Assembly: GCA_963663365.2 (NCBI GenBank)
Contig: CAXXIH010000001.1
Location: 1,302,001 to 1,366,000 of the forward strand
Reading direction: 5' to 3'
Length of the DNA stretch: 64,000 bases
DNA from: G963663365 sp963663365
Lineage (GTDB): Bacteria > Hinthialibacterota > Hinthialibacteria > Hinthialibacterales > G963663365
Made by a program: the position numbers and the translations under genes. Below the pieces are notes generated by a model. That model was given only the letters and a program-made list of their open reading frames with translations, made no database searches and was not told where the DNA came from. Positions within the stretch are counted from its first letter, which is position 1. The number at the start of each line of letters is the position of its first letter. Shown here piece by piece: positions 44,975-54,160 of this stretch.

Positions 44975-45814
44975 ATGAAAATCTTGGTCCAAGGTACAAG
45001 CGCGGCGGAAGGATGGCCCGGCGTATTTTGTGCTTGTGAATTTTGCCGGCGAGCACGAAAATTGGGTGGTAAGGATATTAGGACTCGCTCCGGACTTCTA
45101 ATCGATGAGGACCTAAAAGTCGATTTGGGCCCGGATACGCTTGCCCAGATGCATAGAGATGGCTCGAGGTTGGACAAGATGTGCCATCTTTTGGTAACAC
45201 ATACGCATGACGACCACTTCCGCCCCCATGATCTCGTCTATCGAACTGATGTTTTTGCACATTGGCCCGATGGTGTTATTCCTGAATTGCATATTTACGG
45301 CAATGAGGCTGTCGATCCTAGTTTGCGCAGGGATTTGGGAGAGAAGTACGAACTTTGCAAAGTCGTTTTTCACGAACTCCAGCCCGGCGAGACCGTTAGC
45401 CTTGGCTGGAAAACCGCAACAGCCTTGAGAGCGAACCATACAAAATCCGAAACAGCTCTGAATTTCTTAATTGCAGATGGAGCCCAAGTGCACCTCCATG
45501 CCAGCGACACAGGGTGGTATCCGGAAGATACATGGGCCTGTTTGCAGGGTGTGCGCCTAAGCTCAGTCACTATGGAATGCACTTGTGGAGCTATTCAACA
45601 GATAATAGAGGGACATTTGGGGATAGCCGAACTACTTAAAATGCGTGACCGGCTTGGCGAACTTGGCTGTCTAACTGACGAGACGCAGTTTATAGCCACA
45701 CATTTTTCTCATAATACGGGGTTAACGCACGCCGAATATGAGTCTCGTCTCAATCCCCATGGCATCCAAACCGCTTACGATGGAATGGTTATCGAACCCC
45801 CAGTAGAATCGTAA
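44975..45814 (+). CDS. Metallo-beta-lactamase-fold hydrolase (PhnP-like)
   Basis: A 279-residue metallohydrolase. The start VQGTSAAEGWPGVFCACEFC resembles PhnP and relatives, whose cysteines bind a structural zinc. The metal site motif is VTHTHDDHF, with further ligands in HASDTGWYP and THFSHNTGLTHAEY. PhnP proteins are cyclic phosphodiesterases, but there are no other phosphonate genes here, so the substrate is open. It starts at an ATG without a strong ribosome binding site and is divergent from the small unknown gene. Confidence 0.85.
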   Translation: MKILVQGTSAAEGWPGVFCACEFCRRARKLGGKDIRTRSGLLIDEDLKVDLGPDTLAQMHRDGSRLDKMCHLLVTHTHDDHFRPHDLVYRTDVFAHWPDGVIPELHIYGNEAVDPSLRRDLGEKYELCKVVFHELQPGETVSLGWKTATALRANHTKSETALNFLIADGAQVHLHASDTGWYPEDTWACLQGVRLSSVTMECTCGAIQQIIEGHLGIAELLKMRDRLGELGCLTDETQFIATHFSHNTGLTHAEYESRLNPHGIQTAYDGMVIEPPVES

Positions 45815-45885
45815 GTTAGGAAAAACCCTTGTTGCCTAGTTGCACGAGATTTTCTACCATCGCGCAGTGAAAGGCAGTGCACATA

Positions 45886-46764
45886 ATGATGACCGTTTTA
45901 CGTATGTATAAGGGCCTTTTAGGGTCTGTTAATGCAACATTGCATAGGGCGCGTTCCGTTCTTGCGGCATTGGCCGTGGTGTGCGGAACAGGTTTCTTGC
46001 CGCTTGCCGCGTGGTGCCAACAGCTTCCCGTGGAGCCATCGATAAGCGAGTCTGAGGCCGCTGCAGAAGCAGCAAATGCCACGGGGATGAATCTCTTCCA
46101 ACTGCTGCAAACCGGCGGCTGGATCATGGCCATCCTCGTTTTTCTTTCCATCCTGGTTGTTGCTTTGGCGATTTACTATGTGTTTGCCCTAATGGAACGC
46201 CGGTTCGTGCCCGCCGATTTGGTCACGCAATTGCGTCATCTTTTGGTTGACGGCCGCCTTGAGGATGTTGAGCGGATTTGCGAAGCCCGCGGGGGGCTTT
46301 TATGCCAAGTCATTTCCGCTGGTGTAAGTGAGGCTCGGGAGCGCCCGCAAGATGTCGCTGCGCGTCCCGAAAGCATTGGTTCGGCCATGGAACAGGCCGG
46401 ACGGAGAGCCGCCGATATTTGGATGCGCAAGGTGCGCTATCTATCTGAGATTGCCACGATCTCTCCCATGCTCGGACTTCTGGGAACGGTTATCGGTATG
46501 ATTCGGGCTTTTAACTTCATTGCCTTCGATTACGCCACAGCCAAACCCGTAGCCTTAGCCAGCGCCGTTTCTCAGGCGCTTGTCACCACGGCAGCGGGAT
46601 TGATTGTTGCAATCCCCGCTATGGCTTTGTATTTCATCTACCGCAGCCGGCTGCAAAATCTTTTGGGACGGGTTGAAGTTTCCGCTGTGCCGATGCATGA
46701 CCTTATCGTTCGGGCTGCGCAGAATCTGGCAGAAACGGGTGGACGTTATAACACAAGACGATGA
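45886..46764 (+). CDS. exbB: MotA/TolQ/ExbB family proton channel protein
   Basis: A 292-residue inner-membrane protein. It begins with a signal-like segment (SVLAALAVVCGTGFLPLAAW) and a periplasmic spacer, then the three helices of the ExbB core: GGWIMAILVFLSILVVALAI, ISPMLGLLGTVIGMIRAF and LVTTAAGLIVAIPAMALYF with the conserved Thr. This is the long ExbB form with an extra N-terminal periplasmic part. Together with ExbD it uses the proton gradient to drive a partner protein. Start is uncertain among GTG 45877, ATG 45886 and ATG 45889. The stop overlaps the exbD start (ATGA). Confidence 0.9.
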   Translation: MMTVLRMYKGLLGSVNATLHRARSVLAALAVVCGTGFLPLAAWCQQLPVEPSISESEAAAEAANATGMNLFQLLQTGGWIMAILVFLSILVVALAIYYVFALMERRFVPADLVTQLRHLLVDGRLEDVERICEARGGLLCQVISAGVSEARERPQDVAARPESIGSAMEQAGRRAADIWMRKVRYLSEIATISPMLGLLGTVIGMIRAFNFIAFDYATAKPVALASAVSQALVTTAAGLIVAIPAMALYFIYRSRLQNLLGRVEVSAVPMHDLIVRAAQNLAETGGRYNTRR

Positions 46765-47192
46765 ACTTATTACCACACACTGAAAACGAAGAACCATTGG
46801 TGCCGATGGCGCCAATGATCGATATCATTTTTCTGCTGCTGATCTTTTTTATCTCGACTTCGATTTTCGCGCAGTTGGAAAATGAAATCTCCGTATCGAT
46901 TCCCTCCGCGGAAACCGCCGAATCTTCACGCCGCGCACCGGGCGAGATTGTTATTAACATAACCCAAGATGGGATTATCGTTATCAATCAACAAAACCTA
47001 ACCTTGGAACAACTCGAACATCGTCTGGGCCGTATCGCCGAAAGCACGCCCGGACAGGCGATTATCATTCGCGGCGATGCCCGTGCCGATTTTGGACGGG
47101 CTGTAGATGTTTTGGATGTATGTGGAAAAGTCGGTATTTGGAATGTCTCTTTTGCGGCTCTTCCTGAACGTGAAGAGAGCACCAAAGGATAA
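46761..47192 (+). CDS. exbD: ExbD/TolR family protein
   Basis: A 143-residue protein with a short cytoplasmic start, one membrane helix carrying the proton-handling Asp21 in PMAPMIDIIFLLLIFF, and a periplasmic domain (VINITQDGIIVINQQNLTLE, IIIRGDARADFGRAVDVLD). It forms the proton channel with ExbB. Overlapping start and stop with exbB show coupled translation, and the TPR gene begins 14 bases later. It cannot be sorted between ExbD and TolR by sequence alone; the downstream genes are neither TonB nor TolA in the usual sense. Confidence 0.93.
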   Translation: MNLLPHTENEEPLVPMAPMIDIIFLLLIFFISTSIFAQLENEISVSIPSAETAESSRRAPGEIVINITQDGIIVINQQNLTLEQLEHRLGRIAESTPGQAIIIRGDARADFGRAVDVLDVCGKVGIWNVSFAALPEREESTKG

Positions 47193-47206
47193 AGAAAGGA
47201 ACTGCC

Positions 47207-49654
47207 GTGCGTACGTTATTGCCGGTTGCCATGCTGTTTTTGCTTGCGCTGAATGCACCTATGGGCATGGCCCAAGATGCGTCTTCTACGACAGGCGGCC
47301 CTGCTCCCGCCGCCCGTGTCGATCCGGCCCGGCATGATTTTGATCTGGCCACCAGCTTTTATGACCGGGGAGATTACGCGCAAGCAGCCGAACTCTATGC
47401 CAACTTTCGAGCCTCGTATCCCGATCATGAATTAAAGTCTTTGGCACTGTTCCGCGAAGCGGAATGTCATTTCCAAACAGCGACACGTCTGCCCACAGCC
47501 AAAGCCAAACCTGTTTATGAAAAGGCGCAGAAACTTTTTGCGACTCTTCAAGAAACCGATCCCCAGGGGCAACGTACCGACGAGACTTTATTGAGACTTG
47601 GGCAATTGGCCGTTGCTTTAGAAGACTTTGAAGCCGCGGTTTTGCCGCTGCAACGTCTTTTAACCCGCAATGTTGGTGAGGATTTAGAAGCGCCTGGCAT
47701 GTTTGCATTGGCTCGCGCGTATGAGGGCACTCAAAAGTATGCGGATGCGGTCAAGACCTATCAACTTTTAAGAGGCAAATATCCCAAGAGTTCTCTGACA
47801 CCTCCTGCGCTTTACTTACAGGCCGAACTAGAACAAGAACGCGGCAAAGGTAAAGAGGCTCTGCTCCTTTTGGATGAGTTGATTACTTCTCCCAATCTCA
47901 ATCTCGAAGCGGATCCATCGCTGGTTGCGAAAGCATATTTGGCGCAGGGCCGTATCCTTTTTCAGAGCGGACAATACGCAAAGGCGGCGGCGGCTTATGG
48001 AAAGGTTTCTTCCGCTTCCCCATCTGTTAACCAAGAGACGCGTGGTCTCTATGGTTTGGCTTGGTGCCGGTTTCATGTTGAAGATTATCCCGATGCACGA
48101 CGCACCGCCGAAAACCTGCTCAAGCGAAGCCTAGAAGAAGAAGTTGAGAGCGGATGCCAATACTTGGTTGGCAGCAGTTTCTATCACGAAGAGAAATACG
48201 CAGAGGCCATTGAACCGCTACGCCGGTTTCTGGCTACATCGGATAACGAGGAATTACGCAAGGATGCTTGGTATCAATTGGCCTGGGCTTACATGCTTAA
48301 CGGGCAGGGCCAGGAGGCGCTTACGCAGTCTGATGAATTGCTACGTTTGGGTGTACCGGCCGGCAAAGCCAGTGATTTAAAATATCTGGCAGGGCGTGTA
48401 CACGCCGAAGCCAAGCGCTGGCCGCTTGCGGCCAAAGCCTTTTTGGAGGCGCGCGATACTCCGGGTGGCCAATATCGAGATGATGCCGCTTACGCCTATG
48501 CGCAGGCGTGTTATAACCAAGGCAAGTATGACGAGACGATTGAAGCCTTCGATGTCTTTATCAATCGTCATCCAAAAGATACGCGGATTCCGGATGCGTT
48601 GCGCCTTTCCGCCGATGCTTCGTTAAAATTGAGCCGGTTCGATGAAGCCGCCAACCGCCTAAGTCAATTGATCGACTCCGGTGCAAAACCGAGCGATGCC
48701 GACCAGCTCCTCTATCAGCAAGCCTGGGCTCACAACAAACTTGGCGAGTACGACAAGATGGCGGAAGTACTTCGCCGTCTGTTAAAAGAATATCCACAAA
48801 GTAAGTATGCGGCTGAGTCGCAATATGGTTTGGCTTGGATTGCCGAACAAAACGGCGATAAAGAGGCTGCCAAAGAAGAATACAAAACATTTCTGAAAAA
48901 TTATCCAAGCCATGAATGGCAACCGGATGTATCCCGGCGTCTTGCAGTCCTTATGTATACGGATGGACAAGAGCAAGAAGCCTATGAACTTTTGGTTGAA
49001 CTCTTGGCATCGCCTGAAGTCAAGAATCTTGAACCCGGTATTTGTTTTTGGATGGCTTTGGTCGCCGAGCAGCGGGGCGAATATCAACGCATTCTGCAGA
49101 TTATGGATGCGCTTTCGAAGCGTTCGGTCGATACTGGAGTTGCCGAGCGGATTGCGCTGACCCGGGGGCGTACTTATATCAATTTGCAGCAGTGGGAGGA
49201 TGCGGAACGTATTGCCAATACCGCACTCCAAGATTGGCCAAACAGCGCGTTTAAGGCCGATTATCTGTGGGTTCGAGGCCGCGCCGCATGGGGGCAGAAA
49301 AAACTGGATGAGGCGCAGGCCGATTTTGAAAAGGGGCTTACGGCTCTTGGCGAGAGTGGAAGCACAGATAACTCATTTGCCGTTCGGCTCTATTTTGACA
49401 GCGGAGAAGTATTGCGCGCCTCCGGGAAATTGTTGGCCGCAATTCGCCAATATCAAAAAGTGGCCCAGCTTTTTGACGATCCTGAACTCTCTCCGCAAGC
49501 CTTTATGCGTTCGGCGCATTGTTATGAAGGTCTCGAAGAATACGGACAAATTCAGAAGGATTTGCAGGATTTAATTCAACGATATCCGGATCATGAGCTT
49601 TCCAAAGAAGCTCGTGAGTGGTTGAAGCGTTTGGAAGAAGCGAAAAAACTATGA
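47207..49654 (+). CDS. Large periplasmic tetratricopeptide repeat protein
   Basis: An 815-residue protein with a signal peptide (LLPVAMLFLLALNAPMGMA/QD) and TPR repeats over nearly its whole length, perhaps 15 or more, such as ATSFYDRGDYAQAAELYANF, AYGLAW-like LYGLAWCRFHVEDYPDARRT and EAERIANTALQDWP. It is much longer than the TolA-partner CpoB/YbgF but has the same type of TPR (Y-A-x-F spacing). In this operon it would be a periplasmic scaffold between the ExbBD motor and cell wall or outer membrane. GTG start with AAAGGA seven bases upstream. The stop overlaps the VWA gene start. Confidence 0.88.
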   Translation: MRTLLPVAMLFLLALNAPMGMAQDASSTTGGPAPAARVDPARHDFDLATSFYDRGDYAQAAELYANFRASYPDHELKSLALFREAECHFQTATRLPTAKAKPVYEKAQKLFATLQETDPQGQRTDETLLRLGQLAVALEDFEAAVLPLQRLLTRNVGEDLEAPGMFALARAYEGTQKYADAVKTYQLLRGKYPKSSLTPPALYLQAELEQERGKGKEALLLLDELITSPNLNLEADPSLVAKAYLAQGRILFQSGQYAKAAAAYGKVSSASPSVNQETRGLYGLAWCRFHVEDYPDARRTAENLLKRSLEEEVESGCQYLVGSSFYHEEKYAEAIEPLRRFLATSDNEELRKDAWYQLAWAYMLNGQGQEALTQSDELLRLGVPAGKASDLKYLAGRVHAEAKRWPLAAKAFLEARDTPGGQYRDDAAYAYAQACYNQGKYDETIEAFDVFINRHPKDTRIPDALRLSADASLKLSRFDEAANRLSQLIDSGAKPSDADQLLYQQAWAHNKLGEYDKMAEVLRRLLKEYPQSKYAAESQYGLAWIAEQNGDKEAAKEEYKTFLKNYPSHEWQPDVSRRLAVLMYTDGQEQEAYELLVELLASPEVKNLEPGICFWMALVAEQRGEYQRILQIMDALSKRSVDTGVAERIALTRGRTYINLQQWEDAERIANTALQDWPNSAFKADYLWVRGRAAWGQKKLDEAQADFEKGLTALGESGSTDNSFAVRLYFDSGEVLRASGKLLAAIRQYQKVAQLFDDPELSPQAFMRSAHCYEGLEEYGQIQKDLQDLIQRYPDHELSKEAREWLKRLEEAKKL

Positions 49655-51468
49655 GTGCGGCGATCCGGCAGAAACGGCTTGATGGCCTGTTTTTTCTGGC
49701 TCTTTTGGTGTCGGTGATCCTGCATCTCTTGGGTGGTGTCGGTTCACAGTACATCCATGTCGCCGATATCCACAGTATCGAAAAGGATGTAGCCGAACTT
49801 TTTAATGTCGAACTGGTTGACTTGGGAGCACAGCCGATTGAACGGCCCGATCTTGCGCGGGATGCGGCGGGAAATGCCGAAGCCCGAATCGAACAGGAAC
49901 TTGAGCGTCTGGAAGCGCTGCCCGCCCGGGATGCTCGTGATGCAATCGAGCAAATGCTTAGCAATGAGGCCCCCCTGGATCCTTTCGGCGATGAGGACCG
50001 GCTTAAACTGCTTGGCAGTGGAGTGCCTGATGCCGCCCCACCTGCCTTGATTTCTTCTGAGCAATCGAGACGGTCTGTTTCTACGGCAGGAGATACGGCG
50101 GGATTGGGCACCGTGGATCATGTCGACAAAGCGCAGCCTGTGCGTGTCGGTTCGGCGTTTGAAGCCCGAAAACAACGTTTATTAGGCGGGCTTGAATCCG
50201 CTCAAAAACCGGCCGAACCGCAGCTGCCGTTACCCTTGGCATCATTTTCGATCAGTGGGCCGATGGGCGCCGGATTGAGTCTGGAATTAGGAAAGCCTCA
50301 GGTTGAGACATCGCCACCGTCCCTTTTAGGCCGTGTGAATGTCGGTCTTGATCTTCCGGATCCATTTAGCAAGCCGCTTCTTGCAACCAACCTTCCTCAG
50401 ACTGAATCCGATCAACTTGATGAACGGCGGCAGCAAGTTGTTAATCTTGACGATTTACTTGTGGCCAGGATTTTCGTGTACCGGCCTCCGGAGGGACCGG
50501 GGTATTTCCATCTTATGATTATGCCCCAAAGAGCGGATAGCCGGCTGCAGCCTTTGCCGAAAGACGTGATTTTTGTTCTGGATGCCTCTCAAAGTATTGG
50601 CCAAAGGACTTTGGGTAAACTTAAAGACGGGATCAAAGAAGCTATGCGCCGCCTTGGAACCGATGACCGCTTTACGATCATCGGTTTTCGAAACAAAGCG
50701 CTTCAATATTCAGAGAATTTGGTGCCGGTAAATCCCTTGGCGGTAGCTGAAGCATGGTCGTTTGTGGATAGTCTCAATGCCAGTGGACGAACTGATATCT
50801 ATTCGGCCATGGAACAGATTATGAAGTTAGGGACACAAAGAGCGCGTCCCCATATAATCGTTCTCTTTTCCGATGGACGGCCCAATGTCGGTATCACGGA
50901 CAGCCGGAATATCATTAATCGGCTTTCTGCATCGCGTGCCCCCAGCACAACCATTTATTCTTTCGGAGCAGGCAATTCCATAAATCATTATCTTCTGGAT
51001 CTTTTGGCATACCGGAATCGTGGTTATGCCGTTTATAGCGATGAGCGGAGTGATATTCCCTTTGATGTGCAGACGCTTATGTCTGAACTGGAAAAACCGG
51101 TTTTGATGCGTGTGCAGGCTGATATGCCGGGATTGGATAATGTTGAGGTCTATCCCAAGCAACTTCCGGATCTCTACCAAAATTGGCCTTTGAATTTGTA
51201 CGGAAGAATTCACGACCAAGATGAGATTGTTTTGCGAATAACCGGCGAAGCGTTTGATGAAACCAAAGAAGTGGTTTTGCGAGTCCCGATTCCAAAGGAA
51301 ACGAATGGCGATCAGGAAGTCGCCCGCGATTGGGCCAAACAGAAATTGATGTGGTTGATCGGTCAAACCGTCCAGCTGGGAGAGACGCCGTCTCTTATGC
51401 AAGAGATAAGCCGCATCGGCCAACAATATAATGTGCAAACCGGATATGAAGCCGAATTCGGCGGATAA
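49651..51468 (+). CDS. TonB-like membrane-anchored von Willebrand factor A protein
   Basis: A 605-residue protein with a single N-terminal membrane helix (residues ~13-31) reading LFFLALLVSVILHLLGGV. Ser21 and His25 form the SxxxH pattern that TonB uses in contact with ExbB/ExbD. A 250-residue linker follows, then a VWA domain (~305-480) with a complete metal site: DASQS at 311-315, Thr381 in GRTDIY and Asp408 in FSDGRPN. A beta-rich C-terminus ends the protein. I infer that ExbBD energises it and that the VWA domain grips a ligand. Start ATG overlaps the TPR stop (ATGA); a longer frame from 49618 is less likely. Confidence 0.88.
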   Translation: MSAAIRQKRLDGLFFLALLVSVILHLLGGVGSQYIHVADIHSIEKDVAELFNVELVDLGAQPIERPDLARDAAGNAEARIEQELERLEALPARDARDAIEQMLSNEAPLDPFGDEDRLKLLGSGVPDAAPPALISSEQSRRSVSTAGDTAGLGTVDHVDKAQPVRVGSAFEARKQRLLGGLESAQKPAEPQLPLPLASFSISGPMGAGLSLELGKPQVETSPPSLLGRVNVGLDLPDPFSKPLLATNLPQTESDQLDERRQQVVNLDDLLVARIFVYRPPEGPGYFHLMIMPQRADSRLQPLPKDVIFVLDASQSIGQRTLGKLKDGIKEAMRRLGTDDRFTIIGFRNKALQYSENLVPVNPLAVAEAWSFVDSLNASGRTDIYSAMEQIMKLGTQRARPHIIVLFSDGRPNVGITDSRNIINRLSASRAPSTTIYSFGAGNSINHYLLDLLAYRNRGYAVYSDERSDIPFDVQTLMSELEKPVLMRVQADMPGLDNVEVYPKQLPDLYQNWPLNLYGRIHDQDEIVLRITGEAFDETKEVVLRVPIPKETNGDQEVARDWAKQKLMWLIGQTVQLGETPSLMQEISRIGQQYNVQTGYEAEFGG

Positions 51469-52783
51469 GCAAAAACCGGTTCCACGCGCATCTCAAATTC
51501 GACTACCGCAGAGATTGATGTCGTTTTCCTCGCTTGCTTTCCATTGTGTGATTTTGTTTGTTGCGGTACGCAGCAGTCTGGATGTTTTAGGCGCCTATGT
51601 GTCTATAGGCGGACTCAATCCTGCCGCAATATGTGGGCTTCTGGCATTTGGAGCCGGCATTCTTTATTTGGTTCTCACTTTTGTTCGGCGCGAGTTGCAA
51701 TCATCTGAGGATCGTCTTGTTAATTTTGCATTGTTATGGATGTTGTTGATACTCGTATGGGTTGCGGTTCCTTTATGCCGTGAGGGAAGAGATGGAATGT
51801 GGGCCGTGCGTGAGTGGGTGCGTCTGGCGACGTTGGCCACGGTCTTTTGTGTGCTCTTTAAAGCCTCACAAGATGGCCACAATAAGAAGATTCTCTGCTA
51901 TCTCACCTTTGCCATGGTGATTCCGGCATTGTTCGGCATTTATCAATTCTTTATGCATGCCGGAATAGAAATCAAAGGTGTGCACCGCATCTATGGCTCT
52001 TTTGCTCATCCCAATCCATACAGTTTTCATTTGGCGGCAATGGTGATGCTCTGTTGGTATTGGGCCGCTCATGGGCGGATGCCCTGGCTTGGATATGCGG
52101 GGGCCGCCATTCACATCCTATTGCTGCTGGCGGCCGAAAGCTTTACGGGCCTGGTTATGCTTGCCGGTGGTGTTGGCGTTTATGGATTCTTTGTGCTGAT
52201 GGAAAACCGTGATCCCGAATCGGTCCGAAAGGCCGTGTTACTAGGTGGTATTCTTGCTGCGGCCTTTGCGGGAATGGCGGTTTATGTTTTGTGGGATCGG
52301 ATTGTGTATGAATTCAGGCCGGAAGAAATAGCCGCCGCATTTGAAACCGAACAGATGAAAGGCTCACTGAGTTGGCGCTTGGTGGCTTGGTATAAATTTT
52401 TGCAGGCGGCCTGGCAGCATCCCCTATTGGGGTATGGTCTGGATGCCTCTGCTCATTTAGGACCTTGGCCAATGCCCGATGGCACTCCCGCTGAACCTCA
52501 TAATGACTATGTGCGCATGATTTTTGAAACAGGCTTTATCGGTACTCTTATGACAGGTTCTCTTATTGTCTTCATAGCCATCCGGCTTTTTAAGAAATGT
52601 AAAAACATGTGTTCTCTAAATGAAAAGCGTCTTGCTCAAACGGCTTTTGCGGTAGTTGTGATGGCGTTCTTGGGCGCAGTTAATGATAATGTCTGGATTG
52701 CAACGGCCTATCTGACCGAAGTGGCCGCGCTTGTTGCTGTTGCTTTAGGGCAACGGGATTCTGGTGTGGAGATGCCCCAATGA
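51431..52783 (+). CDS. O-antigen ligase/Wzy-like polymerase
   Basis: A 450-residue membrane protein with about 11 helices. The conserved Wzy_C/WaaL loop is present: HPLLGYGLDASAHLG followed by EPHNDYVRMIFETGFIG. Such proteins join or polymerise lipid-linked glycans in the periplasm. It starts at the ATG at 51431 (or 51446) inside the end of the VWA gene and ends overlapping the GT4 start, so the whole run from exbB is translationally coupled. This ties the ExbBD-VWA module to surface glycan assembly by arrangement. The exact product (ligase or polymerase) cannot be told. Confidence 0.85.
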   Translation: MCKPDMKPNSADKQKPVPRASQIRLPQRLMSFSSLAFHCVILFVAVRSSLDVLGAYVSIGGLNPAAICGLLAFGAGILYLVLTFVRRELQSSEDRLVNFALLWMLLILVWVAVPLCREGRDGMWAVREWVRLATLATVFCVLFKASQDGHNKKILCYLTFAMVIPALFGIYQFFMHAGIEIKGVHRIYGSFAHPNPYSFHLAAMVMLCWYWAAHGRMPWLGYAGAAIHILLLLAAESFTGLVMLAGGVGVYGFFVLMENRDPESVRKAVLLGGILAAAFAGMAVYVLWDRIVYEFRPEEIAAAFETEQMKGSLSWRLVAWYKFLQAAWQHPLLGYGLDASAHLGPWPMPDGTPAEPHNDYVRMIFETGFIGTLMTGSLIVFIAIRLFKKCKNMCSLNEKRLAQTAFAVVVMAFLGAVNDNVWIATAYLTEVAALVAVALGQRDSGVEMPQ

Positions 52784-53970
52784 CCCGTATCGTTATGGTG
52801 CATCCTTTCGACCCTCTGGGCGATAAAGTCGGTGGGATCGAGACGCTTGTCCGCTCTCTGCTTCGCCATGCTCCGGCTGAAGTGCAAGCCGATGTTTTGG
52901 GGGTTACTCAAGATCCGTATGCCAGGCCTGTTGGCCGTTGGTCCGAAATTCGTGTCGGTGGACGGGATGTTCGACTGTATCCGGTATTTGTTGTTAAAGA
53001 ACCCAATCGTCGTACCCGCATACCTTTGTTTTTGCGTTTTTCAATCGTCTCTCTTTTTTCTGCGCCTCCGCTTGATGATGCCATTCTTGTTTTTCACCGT
53101 TGGGAACCCGCTTTGATTAAGCGGCAAGGGTGTGCGGGCCGGGTGCTTTGTGTCCACGCCAAACCGAGCGAATGGATTGGGAGCGGTTCCGAAGTCCGTT
53201 GGCGTTATGCGCCCTGGATTTTTCGTCGTTTAGAAGAAAGCCTCCTCCCGACGCTAGACCGCGTACGTATTGTTCATAAAGGCGGCGAACGAGAATACGC
53301 CGAACGCTATCCCGATTATGCAGGTCTTGTTGAATTTCTTCCGACGTGGTTTGAGCCGGATGTTTTTACTTTACCCTCCGAACGGGACAAAGAATGTGCT
53401 CGTGGAAAACTTTTACGCAAATACGAATGGCCGGATACCAGCCGCGTTGTTTTATTCGCCGGGCGTATGGAAGCCCAAAAAGATCCTATCCTTGCAATTA
53501 AAGTAATCGCAGAAGCATCCAAACGCTTCTCGGATATTCGAGCCGTGTTTGTCGGAACCGGCAGCCTGAAAAAGAATTGTGAAGATATTGCGCAGGAATT
53601 GGGAGTCGATAAACGAATCGCTTTTTGTCCACCTTTTACTCCACCGGATTTGGCTGATTGTATGCATGCCAGCGATGTTTTTTTGATGACCTCGCAATTT
53701 GAGGGAATGCCGACGATTGTACTTGAAGCCCAAGCTTGCGGTTTGCCTATCGTCTCATGCCCGGTTGGCGAAGTTCCCCAAATCGTCCAGTCCGGAATTT
53801 CAGGCGAAATCACTTTGCGTGAAGTGGAATCGTTGGCTGATAGCCTAATTAAAATACTCTCCCGTAATGAGTCCCTTCTGGGCATCAAATGTGCCCAGGC
53901 GGTTGAGGACTTCTCAGCCGATAAGGTCGTCGAGGATTTCTACGACGATATTATTTCCGCTTGCCGTTAA
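52780..53970 (+). CDS. GT4 family glycosyltransferase
   Basis: A 396-residue GT-B enzyme of family GT4. The N-terminal domain has VHPFDPLGDKVGGIETLVRS, the C-terminal domain VLFAGRMEAQKDPILAIKV and the donor-binding segment TSQFEGMPTIVLEAQACGLP. It is of usual length and probably cytoplasmic or membrane-associated. The ATG overlaps the stop of the O-antigen-ligase-like gene (ATGA). It probably adds a sugar to the glycan handled by that protein. It is the last gene of the coupled operon; 190 bases without a gene follow. Confidence 0.93.
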   Translation: MTRIVMVHPFDPLGDKVGGIETLVRSLLRHAPAEVQADVLGVTQDPYARPVGRWSEIRVGGRDVRLYPVFVVKEPNRRTRIPLFLRFSIVSLFSAPPLDDAILVFHRWEPALIKRQGCAGRVLCVHAKPSEWIGSGSEVRWRYAPWIFRRLEESLLPTLDRVRIVHKGGEREYAERYPDYAGLVEFLPTWFEPDVFTLPSERDKECARGKLLRKYEWPDTSRVVLFAGRMEAQKDPILAIKVIAEASKRFSDIRAVFVGTGSLKKNCEDIAQELGVDKRIAFCPPFTPPDLADCMHASDVFLMTSQFEGMPTIVLEAQACGLPIVSCPVGEVPQIVQSGISGEITLREVESLADSLIKILSRNESLLGIKCAQAVEDFSADKVVEDFYDDIISACR

Positions 53971-54160
53971 GATTGATGTACTTGGTTGGCCGTATGTGTT
54001 GGCTATCTCCGCATTTTATGTTCTCATGAAATAAGTGTGTGCTGCTACAATCTCCTAGCGTGTGGCACGGAGTTTGTTTCTTTTTGAAATAGGCACCCGC
54101 AAACGGGCGGTAATTTCCCATTTGTCTCCCTCGCCCGTTTGATGGGATCGGTTCGGAGTC

